In this document: one piece after another, positions 51,034-60,133 of the stretch | How positions within the stretch are numbered: position 1 is the stretch's first letter | Layout of the letters: each line of letters starts with the position of its first letter | Source: SZUA-545 sp050297855 | GTDB lineage: Bacteria; Campylobacterota; Campylobacteria; Campylobacterales; SZUA-545 | Assembly (NCBI GenBank): GCA_050297855.1 | Contig: JBNKTC010000013.1 | Coordinates: 1-64,000, forward strand | Direction: 5' to 3' | Length of the DNA stretch: 64,000 nucleotides | The notes under the pieces: model-generated | Databases searched by the model: none | The model's input: the letters and a program-made list of their open reading frames with translations, nothing else | What the model was told of the DNA's origin: nothing | Made by a program: the position numbers and the translations under genes

Positions 51034-52043
51034 GAATCGCTATCGTCAAACTCTCCGCCATGGGAGATATCATCCATGCGGCGGTCGTGCTGCAGTTTAT
51101 CAAAGCGCGCTATCCCGATACCCGTATCGAATGGATCGTGGAGGAGGGGTTTGCCCCCGTCCTGGCCGGAAACCCCCATATCGACACGATCCATACAGTC
51201 TTTTTAAAGCGGGCAAAAAAAGAGAAGAGCTTTGCCTTGCTCAAAGCACTCTACGGCAAGCTGAGAAGCCTTGGGGAGTACGACTGCATCATCGATATGC
51301 AGGGGCTGTTTAAATCGGCCATCATGGCCCGGATCATCGGGAAAAACGTCTGCGGTTTCGACCGCGACTCCATGCGGGAAGGGATGGCGGCACGGCTCTA
51401 CAGCAGGACCCAGGCGATCTCCTATGATAAGAACGTGATCCTAAGAGGTGCGGAACTGGTCTCAAAATGCCTGGAACTGACAATCGACGAGGCGGCCCTG
51501 CTGGGGAAAACCCCCTTTCTCTATACGGACGATGCTTCCCGCAAAGCTGTCCGGGAGTACACCGGGGGAGGGCAGGCGCCCGTACTCGTGATGGTGGGGG
51601 CCTCCTGGCCTTCCAAGATCTACCCGGCAAAACAGATGGCCGACGTGATCGACCGGCTGGGACGGGAGGTCCTGGTGGTCTGGGGAAGCGAGGGCGAAAA
51701 GGCCCTGGCCGAGGCGGTTGCCGCCGCCACACCCCTGGCGACCCCCGTGCGACGGCTCTCCCTCCCCGAGCTGATCGCCCTGGTGGAGCAGGCGGCACTC
51801 GTCATCGGCGGGGATACGGGACCGGTGCATATGGCGTGGGCGCTTAACCGCCCCTCCGTGACGATCTTCGGGCCGACACCCAGCTTCCGTAATACCCTGA
51901 CCACGCCCATCAACAAAACAGTCGATACGGGAAAACCGGTCGATCCGAGCAACCTGGACCGTCACGACTTCTCCATCGGGGAGATCGAACCTTCCCGGAT
52001 CGCCGCCCTGGCAAAACAGCTTCTGGAGTCGAGTAATGAGTAG
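51030..52043 (+). CDS. waaC: lipopolysaccharide heptosyltransferase I
   Basis: 337 residues, GT9 family. N-terminal IVKLSAMGDIIHAAVVLQFI (the conserved signature) and C-terminal VIGGDTGPVHMAWALNRPSVTIFGPT, the donor-binding loop with GDTGPxH. Adds the first heptose to lipid A-Kdo in the inner core, at the cytoplasmic membrane. First gene of the LPS run (overlaps on both sides: 4 bases upstream, 8 downstream). Confidence 0.93.
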   Translation: MRIAIVKLSAMGDIIHAAVVLQFIKARYPDTRIEWIVEEGFAPVLAGNPHIDTIHTVFLKRAKKEKSFALLKALYGKLRSLGEYDCIIDMQGLFKSAIMARIIGKNVCGFDRDSMREGMAARLYSRTQAISYDKNVILRGAELVSKCLELTIDEAALLGKTPFLYTDDASRKAVREYTGGGQAPVLVMVGASWPSKIYPAKQMADVIDRLGREVLVVWGSEGEKALAEAVAAATPLATPVRRLSLPELIALVEQAALVIGGDTGPVHMAWALNRPSVTIFGPTPSFRNTLTTPINKTVDTGKPVDPSNLDRHDFSIGEIEPSRIAALAKQLLESSNE

Positions 52044-53877
52044 AATCGCCTTTGTATTAAAGACCGTCATTTTCCTGGGGCTCTTCTTCTTTCTTTTTCG
52101 GGCTCTCTTTTTGCTCACCTACCTCGATTTTTTCAGCGATCTGAGTTTCGGGCAGGTCCTGGATGCTTTTGCCGACGGGCTTCGTTTCGACCTCTCCATC
52201 GCCCTGACCTTTACCGCGTTCCCGCTGTTGTTTATCGCCTTCCCGAGCCGACTGGCCGGAAGGGGGTGGGTGCGCTTCTGGACTTTTGTCGTGATGCTGC
52301 TGACGCTGGTGTTTGCTGCAGTGCTTGTGGGGGATATCATCTATTTCGATTATGTCAAACGCCACATCTCCAACGAACTGCTGCTGGTGATGGACGATAT
52401 GGAGTTTATCCGGGAGATGCTCCTTTACGAATACCCCTACCTGATCCCGATTTTCCTGGCCGCACTCTATTACCTGAACCGTCTTTCCAAAAAGGCAGTC
52501 AGCGTTTTGGATTACGATAAGCGGAGCATTACAGGTTTTATCCTGCTTTTTCTTCTGCTTTTTATCCTGGTACGGGGGAGCTTTTCGGACAAGCCGATCA
52601 ACGTGATCGACGCCTTTAATTCGGGCAATGCCAAGCAGGGGAACCTGACCCTCAACGGCTGCTTTACCGCCTACCACTACACCCGAAAGAGCGGGAAATT
52701 TTCCGTCCGGCACTACTTTTCCGACGAGGAGCTCGCATCGATCCTGGATGTCGCCGAGCGTCCCAATCCCGAATACCCGTACGAAAAAGAGGCCCGTGCG
52801 GGCGGCAAGCAGCGCAACGTCGTCTTTGTCCTGATGGAGAGCTGGAGTGCGAAGTATATCGATGCGATCAGCCACGGCGGCTACGGTGTAACACCGAACT
52901 TCGATGCCCTGGCACAGGAGGGGAGGCTCTATACGAACTTCTTTGCCAGCGGCCAGCGCAGCATCCAGGGGATCCAGGCGACCCTGACCTCCATCCCTCC
53001 CTTTACGGGCCTTCCCAGCATCGGGCGGGGACTGGAGGTGTATAACATCTCCAAGGTAGCCGATATGGCGGACAAGAGCGGGTACGAGACCCTTTTCGTC
53101 CAGAGCTCCAAGCGGCGCTCCTTCCGTATCGACGCCATCGCCGAGGCCCTGGGCTTTGAGCAGTTTTACGGGATGGAGGATATCCCGCTGAAGCTGGAGT
53201 ACAAGGACCCGGGTGCATCGAAGTTCGGGTGGGACTACGAGACCTATATGTTCCTCAAAGCGAAGCTGGATACGCTGAAAGAGCCCTTCTTCAGCTATAT
53301 GTTCACCGGGACCACCCATGTCCCCTATGCCGACCTGCCCGAGCAGTTCCACAAATACCCCCACGAGAGCAACGGGGAGAACGGTTTTTTAAACACGCTC
53401 TACTACTCCGACTGGAGCCTGGGGGAGTTTATGAAGGCGGCCAAAAAGGCCCCGTGGTATGAGAACACGGTCTTTGTCTTTACGGCAGACCACACCCTCA
53501 GCGTCTCCCGGGGGGATTCGCTGCTTGACCGTTTCCATATCCCTCTGCTGATCTTCATCCCGGGAGAGGAGGGGCGCATCGACACCCGGACGGCCTCCCA
53601 CCTGGACCTGATGCCGACGATCGTCGATATGACCGGCTACGAAGGCCCCTACAGCGCTTTCGGCTCGACGCTGCTGAACGGGACTGAGACGACGGCACTG
53701 GTGAGCGAAGCCGACTCCATCGCCCTGATCCGCCGGGACGGCTATCTTCAGCACAGTCTTAGCCGCGTACTCGATACGAACCTGAGCGGCGAAAAGCTGA
53801 CCGACTACGAATCGGAGCTTTTGGCCAACTACCAGCTGATCAATATGCTGCTCAAACGCAACAAGTGGGCGCGCTAG
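52036..53877 (+). CDS. LtaS-like sulfatase-fold membrane transferase
   Basis: 613 residues. Five predicted membrane helices in the first ~190 residues, then an extracellular alkaline-phosphatase-like domain (~255-560): metal Glu in VFVLMESWSAK (~267), probable nucleophile Ser in GQRSIQGIQA (~308), and Asp-His in VFTADHTLSV (~483). Family members attach phosphoethanolamine or glycerol phosphate to lipid A, core sugars or lipoteichoic acid. In a Gram-negative LPS locus the most likely function is modification of LPS or periplasmic glycan with a phosphorylated alcohol. Confidence 0.85.
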   Translation: MSRIAFVLKTVIFLGLFFFLFRALFLLTYLDFFSDLSFGQVLDAFADGLRFDLSIALTFTAFPLLFIAFPSRLAGRGWVRFWTFVVMLLTLVFAAVLVGDIIYFDYVKRHISNELLLVMDDMEFIREMLLYEYPYLIPIFLAALYYLNRLSKKAVSVLDYDKRSITGFILLFLLLFILVRGSFSDKPINVIDAFNSGNAKQGNLTLNGCFTAYHYTRKSGKFSVRHYFSDEELASILDVAERPNPEYPYEKEARAGGKQRNVVFVLMESWSAKYIDAISHGGYGVTPNFDALAQEGRLYTNFFASGQRSIQGIQATLTSIPPFTGLPSIGRGLEVYNISKVADMADKSGYETLFVQSSKRRSFRIDAIAEALGFEQFYGMEDIPLKLEYKDPGASKFGWDYETYMFLKAKLDTLKEPFFSYMFTGTTHVPYADLPEQFHKYPHESNGENGFLNTLYYSDWSLGEFMKAAKKAPWYENTVFVFTADHTLSVSRGDSLLDRFHIPLLIFIPGEEGRIDTRTASHLDLMPTIVDMTGYEGPYSAFGSTLLNGTETTALVSEADSIALIRRDGYLQHSLSRVLDTNLSGEKLTDYESELLANYQLINMLLKRNKWAR

Positions 53878-53937
53878 GGCACCCGGCGGTAATTTCAGTT
53901 TGGTTGAATATACTGCCGGATTATTTCGTCCGTGTGC

Positions 53938-56025
53938 ATGAAAAAGGGTAGATACATAGACAAAAGGAACGAGGGTTTGGAACAGTCACAACCGTTTAAC
54001 CGGCTGGTCTCCATGATCAAGGCGACGCTGGTCGCCGATGCCGCTTTCTTGCTACTGATGTCACTCTTCCGGCTGGTCTTTTTCCTGCGCTTTGGGGACT
54101 TCGCCCAGCTTGAAGGCTTCTGGGGCGATGTCGCCCACGCTTTTTTCCTCGGCTTCCGGTTTGACCTGACGGTGGTGGGGTATATCCAGCTGCTGGCCAC
54201 CCTGGTCCTGCTTCTGTTTTACCTGCTGCGGCACAGCCATTCGCTCCGTTTTGTCAATATTATCCTGGTCTTCTACTATTTTGTCATGTTCAGTGCTGTC
54301 AGCCTGCTCTTGGCCAGCGACTTCGGTTTTTATTCCTATTTCCAGGACCATATCAATATCCTCATCTTCGGGATCATGGATGACGATACGGTGGCACTGT
54401 GGAGTACCCTTATAAAAAACTACAACGTCCCCCTGATCGTTGCACTTTTCCTGCTCTATGAGGGGACGTTGCTGGTGCTCTTGGTCAAGCTCTTTAAAAA
54501 GCGTTTCCATACCGCCTGGAGCCTGACACGGCCGGTGCAGCTCCTGCTGGTCGTGCTGTTTCTCCTGGGGAGTGCCCTGGCGGGGCGGGGCGGGGTGAGT
54601 ATGTACCCCCTGGGCTTCATGGATACGGCCATTTCGAACAACATGTTCGTCAACAAACTGAGCATCAACGGGGTCCACACCTTCTACCGCGCGGCGGAGC
54701 TGCGTATACAGAACAAAAGCGGCCGGTACGACCTGGTCAAAAAGATGGGCTACCGGGGCAGAATTCCCGATGCCTTCAGGGTACATCTGGGGCGGGATGC
54801 GATCGACCAAAAAGAGCTGATCGCCAATATTACCTTCAAGACTGAACGGAACGTTACGATAGAGAAGCTCCGGCCCCATGTCGTGGTGATCATGATGGAG
54901 AGTTTCGGGAGTTACCTGGCAGAGTTCCAGTCCGAGCGTTTTAATGTCCTGGGCGCACTGGCGAAACATTTTGAAGCCGATATCCTCTTTAAAAACTTCA
55001 CCTCAAGCGACAACGGGACGATCGGGAGCCTGGAGTCGCTGGTGGTCGGCCTGCCGTTTCGGCCCGGAAGCGACCACTTCGCGGAGAACGAGTACCTCAG
55101 GACCTCGTTCCGTTCGTCGCCGGCGTTTTTGTACCGGGCCAAGGGGTATGAAACCAGCCTGGTCTACGGCGGGAACGTCGGCTGGCGGGATATTGATAAG
55201 TTCTTCTCAAGGCAGGGCTTTGACCACATTTTCGGCGACCACGAGATCGAAGGGGTGATCAAGGACAAAAACAAGAAGTATAAAGACGACTGGGGAGTGT
55301 TCGACGAGTACCTTTTCGATTTTGTCGAGGCGCGGCTTAAGAACGCGACGACGCCGCAGTTTATGATCGTCATGACCACGACCAACCATCCCCCCTATGT
55401 CGTCTCCGAAGATTACGAGGCCAAACCGCTGGATATCCCCCCGCAGCTCGAAAGCCGCCTGACGGGGGAGCGGGACCTGATAGCGGCCCGTTTTAAAGCG
55501 TACCAGTACGCCAACGACAAGGCGGGGCTTCTGCTGGATCATATCAAAGAGGGGCCGCTGGGGGAGAAGACCGTCGTGGCCATCACCGGCGATCACAATT
55601 TCGGGAATATGATCAGCTTTACCGCGGCCCAGTATATAAAGTTTAGGGGTGTGCCGTTTTATCTCTACCTGCCGGACGCCCTGCGTCCGCACGCGTACGA
55701 CGATACGGTCTTCGGCTCGCACAAGGATATCTTCCCCACGCTCTACCCCCTGACCCTTTCGGATACGGAGTACATCACCCTCGGGGAGAATATGCTCGAT
55801 CCCGCACGGCCCCACTACGCCTTTAACGCGTCGGGGCTTTCGGCATCCCGGGAGGGTGCGGTCCTGGCCCAGAGTCCCGTGCGCTATTTCAGCTGGGACG
55901 GGACGGGACTGGTCCCGGCCCAAAAAGATTCTCAAACGAAAAGTGCGTTAGAATATTATAAAGCAACGATGGCGATTACGGACTATTTCGTCCGCTCCCA
56001 TCTTAAAAGAGACAGAGATAAATGA
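53938..56025 (+). CDS. second LtaS-like sulfatase-fold transferase
   Basis: 695 residues from ATG 53938 (a GTG two codons earlier or a TTG at 53977 with AAAGGA nearby are alternatives). Five membrane helices (~25-210) and a catalytic domain: Glu in VVIMMESFGSYL (~318), nucleophile Thr in TSSDNGTIGSLES (~361), Asp-His in VAITGDHNFGNM (~549). Paralogous in layout to the preceding gene, although sequence identity by eye is low. It may transfer phosphoglycerol or phosphoethanolamine. Overlaps the next glycosyltransferase by four bases. Confidence 0.83.
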   Translation: MKKGRYIDKRNEGLEQSQPFNRLVSMIKATLVADAAFLLLMSLFRLVFFLRFGDFAQLEGFWGDVAHAFFLGFRFDLTVVGYIQLLATLVLLLFYLLRHSHSLRFVNIILVFYYFVMFSAVSLLLASDFGFYSYFQDHINILIFGIMDDDTVALWSTLIKNYNVPLIVALFLLYEGTLLVLLVKLFKKRFHTAWSLTRPVQLLLVVLFLLGSALAGRGGVSMYPLGFMDTAISNNMFVNKLSINGVHTFYRAAELRIQNKSGRYDLVKKMGYRGRIPDAFRVHLGRDAIDQKELIANITFKTERNVTIEKLRPHVVVIMMESFGSYLAEFQSERFNVLGALAKHFEADILFKNFTSSDNGTIGSLESLVVGLPFRPGSDHFAENEYLRTSFRSSPAFLYRAKGYETSLVYGGNVGWRDIDKFFSRQGFDHIFGDHEIEGVIKDKNKKYKDDWGVFDEYLFDFVEARLKNATTPQFMIVMTTTNHPPYVVSEDYEAKPLDIPPQLESRLTGERDLIAARFKAYQYANDKAGLLLDHIKEGPLGEKTVVAITGDHNFGNMISFTAAQYIKFRGVPFYLYLPDALRPHAYDDTVFGSHKDIFPTLYPLTLSDTEYITLGENMLDPARPHYAFNASGLSASREGAVLAQSPVRYFSWDGTGLVPAQKDSQTKSALEYYKATMAITDYFVRSHLKRDRDK

Positions 56026-56774
56026 GCAGACCGATTACGGCAACGATAATTACATTAAACGAAGAAGAGAATATCGAGGCGGTCATCCGCTCCGTGCAGC
56101 AGGTGTGCGACGAGGTGATCGTCGTCGATTCCGTCAGCAGCGACAAAACGGTGGAGATCGCCGAAAGCCTTGGGGCGAAGGTCTATATCCAGCCCTACCT
56201 GGGGGATGGCCTACAGAAGGACTTCGGGGTACAGTACGCCACAAACGACTGGATCCTGAGCATGGATGCGGACGAGCGGCTCGATGAGGATATGGTACGG
56301 GATATCCGTGCCCTTGACCTGGAAGCGGGCGGGCACGACGCCTATGCCTTCCGACGCAAATCCTATATCGGCAACCGCTGGCAGAAGCTCTGGTATCCCG
56401 ATTTCGTTATCCGCCTCTATGACAAAAACAGATGCCGTTATCTGCCGGTCAAAGGGCATTCCCATGTCGACGCCAAGAACCTCAAAAAGCTGAACAGCCA
56501 TATCCTCCACTACACCTACAAAGACCTCAGCGATATGGCCCAGAAGATCGACAAGTTCAGCCACCGGAGTGCCAAGATGATGTTTGAAAAGGGGAAAAAG
56601 GTCTCCCACTTCACCCCCGCGGCACGCGGTTTTATGGCTTTTTTTAAAAAATATATCCTCAAGCGCGGCTTCATGTACGGGTTGGACGGCCTGACCGTTT
56701 CGCTCTTTGCGGGTTTTAACACCTATCTGAAGTATGCGATGCTGATCGAGAAAAACGAAAGCGGGGACGCGTGA
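56022..56774 (+). CDS. family 2 glycosyltransferase (LPS core)
   Basis: 250 residues, GT-A fold. TATIITLNEEENIEAVIRSV, VIVVDSVSSDKTVEIAESLGA, the metal DxD in ILSMDADERLDED and the acceptor loop WYPDFVIRLYDKN. Resembles WaaE/KdtX-type beta-1,4-glucosyltransferases acting on inner-core heptose. Overlaps the previous gene (ATGA) and the next (GTGA). Confidence 0.9.
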   Translation: MSRPITATIITLNEEENIEAVIRSVQQVCDEVIVVDSVSSDKTVEIAESLGAKVYIQPYLGDGLQKDFGVQYATNDWILSMDADERLDEDMVRDIRALDLEAGGHDAYAFRRKSYIGNRWQKLWYPDFVIRLYDKNRCRYLPVKGHSHVDAKNLKKLNSHILHYTYKDLSDMAQKIDKFSHRSAKMMFEKGKKVSHFTPAARGFMAFFKKYILKRGFMYGLDGLTVSLFAGFNTYLKYAMLIEKNESGDA

Positions 56775-57844
56775 AAAAGGTCCTTGTTTTTGAGCTGAAC
56801 AATTACCATACGGAGAACTTCCCCCTCTATGAAGAGCTTCTCCCTTCCCTTCTTGATGACAGTGTCACATGCAGTTATTATGTGGTCCCGTCGAAGGTGG
56901 CTGAACTGCGGGATGTCTACGACGATGTCAAACCGGTGGCGGGAAACGTCTGGTGGTATCTTATGCGGAAGCTGAAACTACGCCGGCTCTTCCTGGCCAA
57001 GCACATCGATGCGATCATTGCCCGGGAAGGGGCGGATGTGATCGTCTTTAACTCCGCCGAGCCGGAAGAGAACTACGGTATCTTCAAGCAGCTGACGTTT
57101 TCCGGCATAAAGCTGACGGTCTTCCACAACCCGCTTCACAAGGAGTTCGACAAAGGCCCCGGGGAGTATAACTTCGTACTCGGCGACCAGGTCTATGCCC
57201 ATGTCAAAGAGCAGAAAGAGCATATCGACGGCTATTTTCTTCCCTATTTCCAGCGCTTTCCCCTTGAGGGGATCAGCCGGGACCCCGACGCCCTCACCAT
57301 CGCCATCCAGGGGTGGATCAACTTCAAGCGCCGGGATTATCCTTTCCTGATCGAGGCGGCCAAAGAGCTCAAGGCAAAGGGGATCGGCAAGATCCGTTTC
57401 GATATCATCGGCAGCATGAACAACAAGGGTGGCAAGCAGCTGGTGAGCATGGTGCGGTCAAACGGGCTGGAGGAGTATTTTATCTTCCACGACAAGCTGG
57501 ATGATTTTGCTTTTTTCACGCGCGTCGCCTCGTCCGATTATGTGATGACCCTGCTGGGTGAAGCGCAAAAGAGCTACTACCAGGACAAACTGACCGGTTC
57601 CCTTACCCAGTCGGCGTCCATCGGCGTCCCCCTTATCCTGAGCCGGGACAACGCCGATGCGTGGCGTCTGGATGACGGGAATGCCCTGGTCTACGACGAC
57701 CTGGCCGACCTGGTGGAAAAACTCCGGACGGCGAAAGCGGACTATACCCGTATCCAGAGTGCCTATACGGCCCACATCGGGGAGCTGATCGAGGAGAACC
57801 GTCGTTTCCTTAAAAGAATGGACGTACGGGGGGTGGACGCATGA
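56771..57844 (+). CDS. GT-B-type glycosyltransferase-like protein
   Basis: 357 residues from a GTG start overlapping the preceding TGA. Two Rossmann-like halves: N-terminal VFELNNYHTENFPLYEELLP, and C-terminal IAIQGWINFKRRDYPFLIEAAKEL with SASIGVPLILSRDNADAWRL near the usual donor site. The typical E-x7-E of family 4 is not obvious, so it is a divergent member. Probably adds a sugar to the LPS core or O-chain. Confidence 0.75.
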   Translation: MKKVLVFELNNYHTENFPLYEELLPSLLDDSVTCSYYVVPSKVAELRDVYDDVKPVAGNVWWYLMRKLKLRRLFLAKHIDAIIAREGADVIVFNSAEPEENYGIFKQLTFSGIKLTVFHNPLHKEFDKGPGEYNFVLGDQVYAHVKEQKEHIDGYFLPYFQRFPLEGISRDPDALTIAIQGWINFKRRDYPFLIEAAKELKAKGIGKIRFDIIGSMNNKGGKQLVSMVRSNGLEEYFIFHDKLDDFAFFTRVASSDYVMTLLGEAQKSYYQDKLTGSLTQSASIGVPLILSRDNADAWRLDDGNALVYDDLADLVEKLRTAKADYTRIQSAYTAHIGELIEENRRFLKRMDVRGVDA

Positions 57845-58863
57845 TCATCCGATCCAAGGCACCTCTTCGGCTGGGACTGGCCGGCGGTGGGACCGACGTA
57901 AGCCCCTACAGCGAACTCTACGGCGGCAATATCCTCAACGCGACGATCAACATGTACGCCTACACGACGATCGAGGTCAACGACAGCGGAAAGATCGTAT
58001 TCGAGGCGAAGGATATCGGGGAGAAGGCGGAGTACGCGAGCAGCGAGCAGCTGGCCTTTGACGGCAAGCTGGACCTCTTTAAAGGGATCTACAACAGGAT
58101 CGTCAGGGATTTTGCCCATGCACCCCTCTCCTTTACGATGACCACCTATTCTGATGCGGCCAGCGGCAGCGGTCTGGGGGGAAGCTCCACCCTGGTCGTT
58201 TCGATCCTCAAAGCCTTTGTCGAGTGGCTGGGACTGCCCCTGGGCGAATACGACATCGCCCATCTCGCCTACGAGATCGAGCGGATCGACGTGGGCCTCT
58301 CGGGCGGCAAGCAGGACCAGTATGCCGCGACCTTCGGCGGTTTTAACTTTATGGAGTTTTACAAAGATGACAAGGTGATCGTTAACCCCCTCCGCGTCAA
58401 AAACTGGATCATCAACGAACTGGAGAGCTCTATGCTGCTCTACTTTACGGGTACGTCTCGGGAGAGTGCCAAGATCATCGATGAGCAGGTAAACAACGCC
58501 AAAAAGGAGAAATCCACCTCCCTGGATGCGATGCATCAGCTTAAAAAAGACGCCATTGCGATGAAAGAGGCACTTTTGCTGGGGGATGTGGTCCGTTTTG
58601 CGGACATCCTCGATACGAGCTGGCAGACCAAGAAGCGGATGGCCCAGGGGATCACCAACCCGGCCATCGACGAGGTCTATGACGCGGCGAAGGCGTCGGG
58701 GGCGTATGCCGGGAAAGTGAGCGGGGCAGGCGGCGGCGGTTTTATGATGTTTGTCGTAGACCCCGTACGCAAACTTGATGTGATCCGAACCCTCCAATCC
58801 TTCGGGGGGACGGTCCACGACATATCTTTTACAAAGAATGGGACACAGGCATGGAGAATCTGA
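57841..58863 (+). CDS. hddA: D-glycero-alpha-D-manno-heptose-7-phosphate kinase
   Basis: 340 residues, GHMP kinase. RSKAPLRLGLAGGGTDVSPYS at the N-terminus, the phosphate-binding GSGLGGSSTLVVSILKA, and C-terminal KVSGAGGGGFMMFV. Phosphorylates heptose-7-phosphate at O-1 (alpha anomer) in GDP-heptose synthesis. Followed by gmhA with a 13-base overlap, then hddC. Confidence 0.92.
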   Translation: MIIRSKAPLRLGLAGGGTDVSPYSELYGGNILNATINMYAYTTIEVNDSGKIVFEAKDIGEKAEYASSEQLAFDGKLDLFKGIYNRIVRDFAHAPLSFTMTTYSDAASGSGLGGSSTLVVSILKAFVEWLGLPLGEYDIAHLAYEIERIDVGLSGGKQDQYAATFGGFNFMEFYKDDKVIVNPLRVKNWIINELESSMLLYFTGTSRESAKIIDEQVNNAKKEKSTSLDAMHQLKKDAIAMKEALLLGDVVRFADILDTSWQTKKRMAQGITNPAIDEVYDAAKASGAYAGKVSGAGGGGFMMFVVDPVRKLDVIRTLQSFGGTVHDISFTKNGTQAWRI

Positions 58864-59447
58864 TGGAAACGATGATACGAAACCAGGTCGAGTCGTCGAT
58901 CCGGACCAAAGAGCGCCTCCTGGCCTCGCAGGAGCTGATGGATATGATCCGTACCGTGGGAGAGCGGGCACTGGAGGTGTACCGTGCGGGCGGCAAGACC
59001 CTTATCGCCGGAAACGGCGGGAGCGCGGCGGATGCCCAGCACATCGCAGGTGAGTTCGTGAGCAAGTTCTATTTCGACCGTCCGGGTCTGGCCTCCCAGG
59101 CTATTACAACCGATACGTCGATCCTGACGGCCATCGGAAACGATTACGGGTATGAGAGGCTTTTCGCACGTCAACTCGAAGCCAATGCGGCGCGGGGCGA
59201 TATGTTTATCGCCCTCTCCACGAGCGGGAATTCCAAGAACATCCTCGAAGCCCTCACAACGGCCAAGGAGATGGGCCTGGTCACGGTCGGCCTTACCGGC
59301 TCCACGGGCGGGAAGATGAAGACGATGTGCGATTACTGCATCACCGTTCCCTCCGACGAGACCCCGCGCATCCAGGAGGCCCATATCCTTATCGGCCACA
59401 TCATCTGTGCCGTCGTGGAAGAGGGCATGTTCGGAAAAGGGTTTTAG
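58851..59447 (+). CDS. gmhA: sedoheptulose-7-phosphate isomerase
   Basis: 198 residues. SIS fold with LIAGNGGSAADAQHIAGEFVSKF, AITTDTSILTAIGNDYGYERLF, ALSTSGNSKNILEAL, and ETPRIQEAHILIGHIICAVVE. Makes D-glycero-D-manno-heptose-7-phosphate, the substrate of the neighbouring HddA. Two possible starts near 58851 (ATG); overlaps hddA end. Confidence 0.95.
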   Translation: MENLMETMIRNQVESSIRTKERLLASQELMDMIRTVGERALEVYRAGGKTLIAGNGGSAADAQHIAGEFVSKFYFDRPGLASQAITTDTSILTAIGNDYGYERLFARQLEANAARGDMFIALSTSGNSKNILEALTTAKEMGLVTVGLTGSTGGKMKTMCDYCITVPSDETPRIQEAHILIGHIICAVVEEGMFGKGF

Positions 59448-60133
59448 TGGAGGCGATCATCCTGGCCGGAGGTTTCGGTACCCGGCTGCAGTCCGTGGTC
59501 AACGATGTCCCCAAACCGATGGCTCCGGTGCGGGGAAAGCCCTTTTTGTATTACCTTCTCCGTTATCTTCTTAAACAGAAGATAACGCATATCGTTTTAT
59601 CCGTAGGGTATAAATACCAGACTATCCTTGATTATTTTGGAGATGAATTCCACGGCATGACAATCGACTATGTCGTCGAGGAAGAGCCCCTGGGTACGGG
59701 GGGTGGCATCAGTGAAGCAATGAAGTATATTAGCGGAGATGAGGCGTTTGTCCTCAACGGTGATACGTTTTTTGATGTCGATCTTGCCGATTTTCTGGAC
59801 TTTTACAAGCAGAGTGATGCCATTATGACGATGGCTTTAAAGAATATGAAAAATTTTGACCGGTACGGTATTGTGAAGGTTGTCGACGGTAGGGTCCGGG
59901 CATTTTTGGAAAAGGCGCCGAAAAGGGAAGGGGCAATAAACGGCGGCGTCTATATTTTAAGCCGTGACATCTTCAAAGAGTATACGCTGCCGGCTGTTTT
60001 TTCATTCGAGAACTTTCTGGAAACAAACCTTGATTCGCTGCAGTTGTATGCGAAAACCTATGATGCCTATTTTATCGATATCGGAATTCCCGAAGACTAT
60101 GACAAGGCGCAGAAAGAGTTGGTGGAAGCATGA
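59447..60133 (+). CDS. hddC: D-glycero-alpha-D-manno-heptose-1-phosphate guanylyltransferase
   Basis: 228 residues from GTG 59447, which overlaps the gmhA stop (TAGTG); AAGGG lies five bases upstream. Nucleotidyltransferase motif ILAGGFGTRLQSVVNDVPKPMAPV, the metal Asp in VLNGDTFFDVDL, and GVYILSRDIF. With HddA and GmhA it makes GDP-heptose; the phosphatase GmhB is not in this window. GTP (not ATP) as donor follows from the family, not from residues I can check. Confidence 0.9.
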   Translation: MEAIILAGGFGTRLQSVVNDVPKPMAPVRGKPFLYYLLRYLLKQKITHIVLSVGYKYQTILDYFGDEFHGMTIDYVVEEEPLGTGGGISEAMKYISGDEAFVLNGDTFFDVDLADFLDFYKQSDAIMTMALKNMKNFDRYGIVKVVDGRVRAFLEKAPKREGAINGGVYILSRDIFKEYTLPAVFSFENFLETNLDSLQLYAKTYDAYFIDIGIPEDYDKAQKELVEA

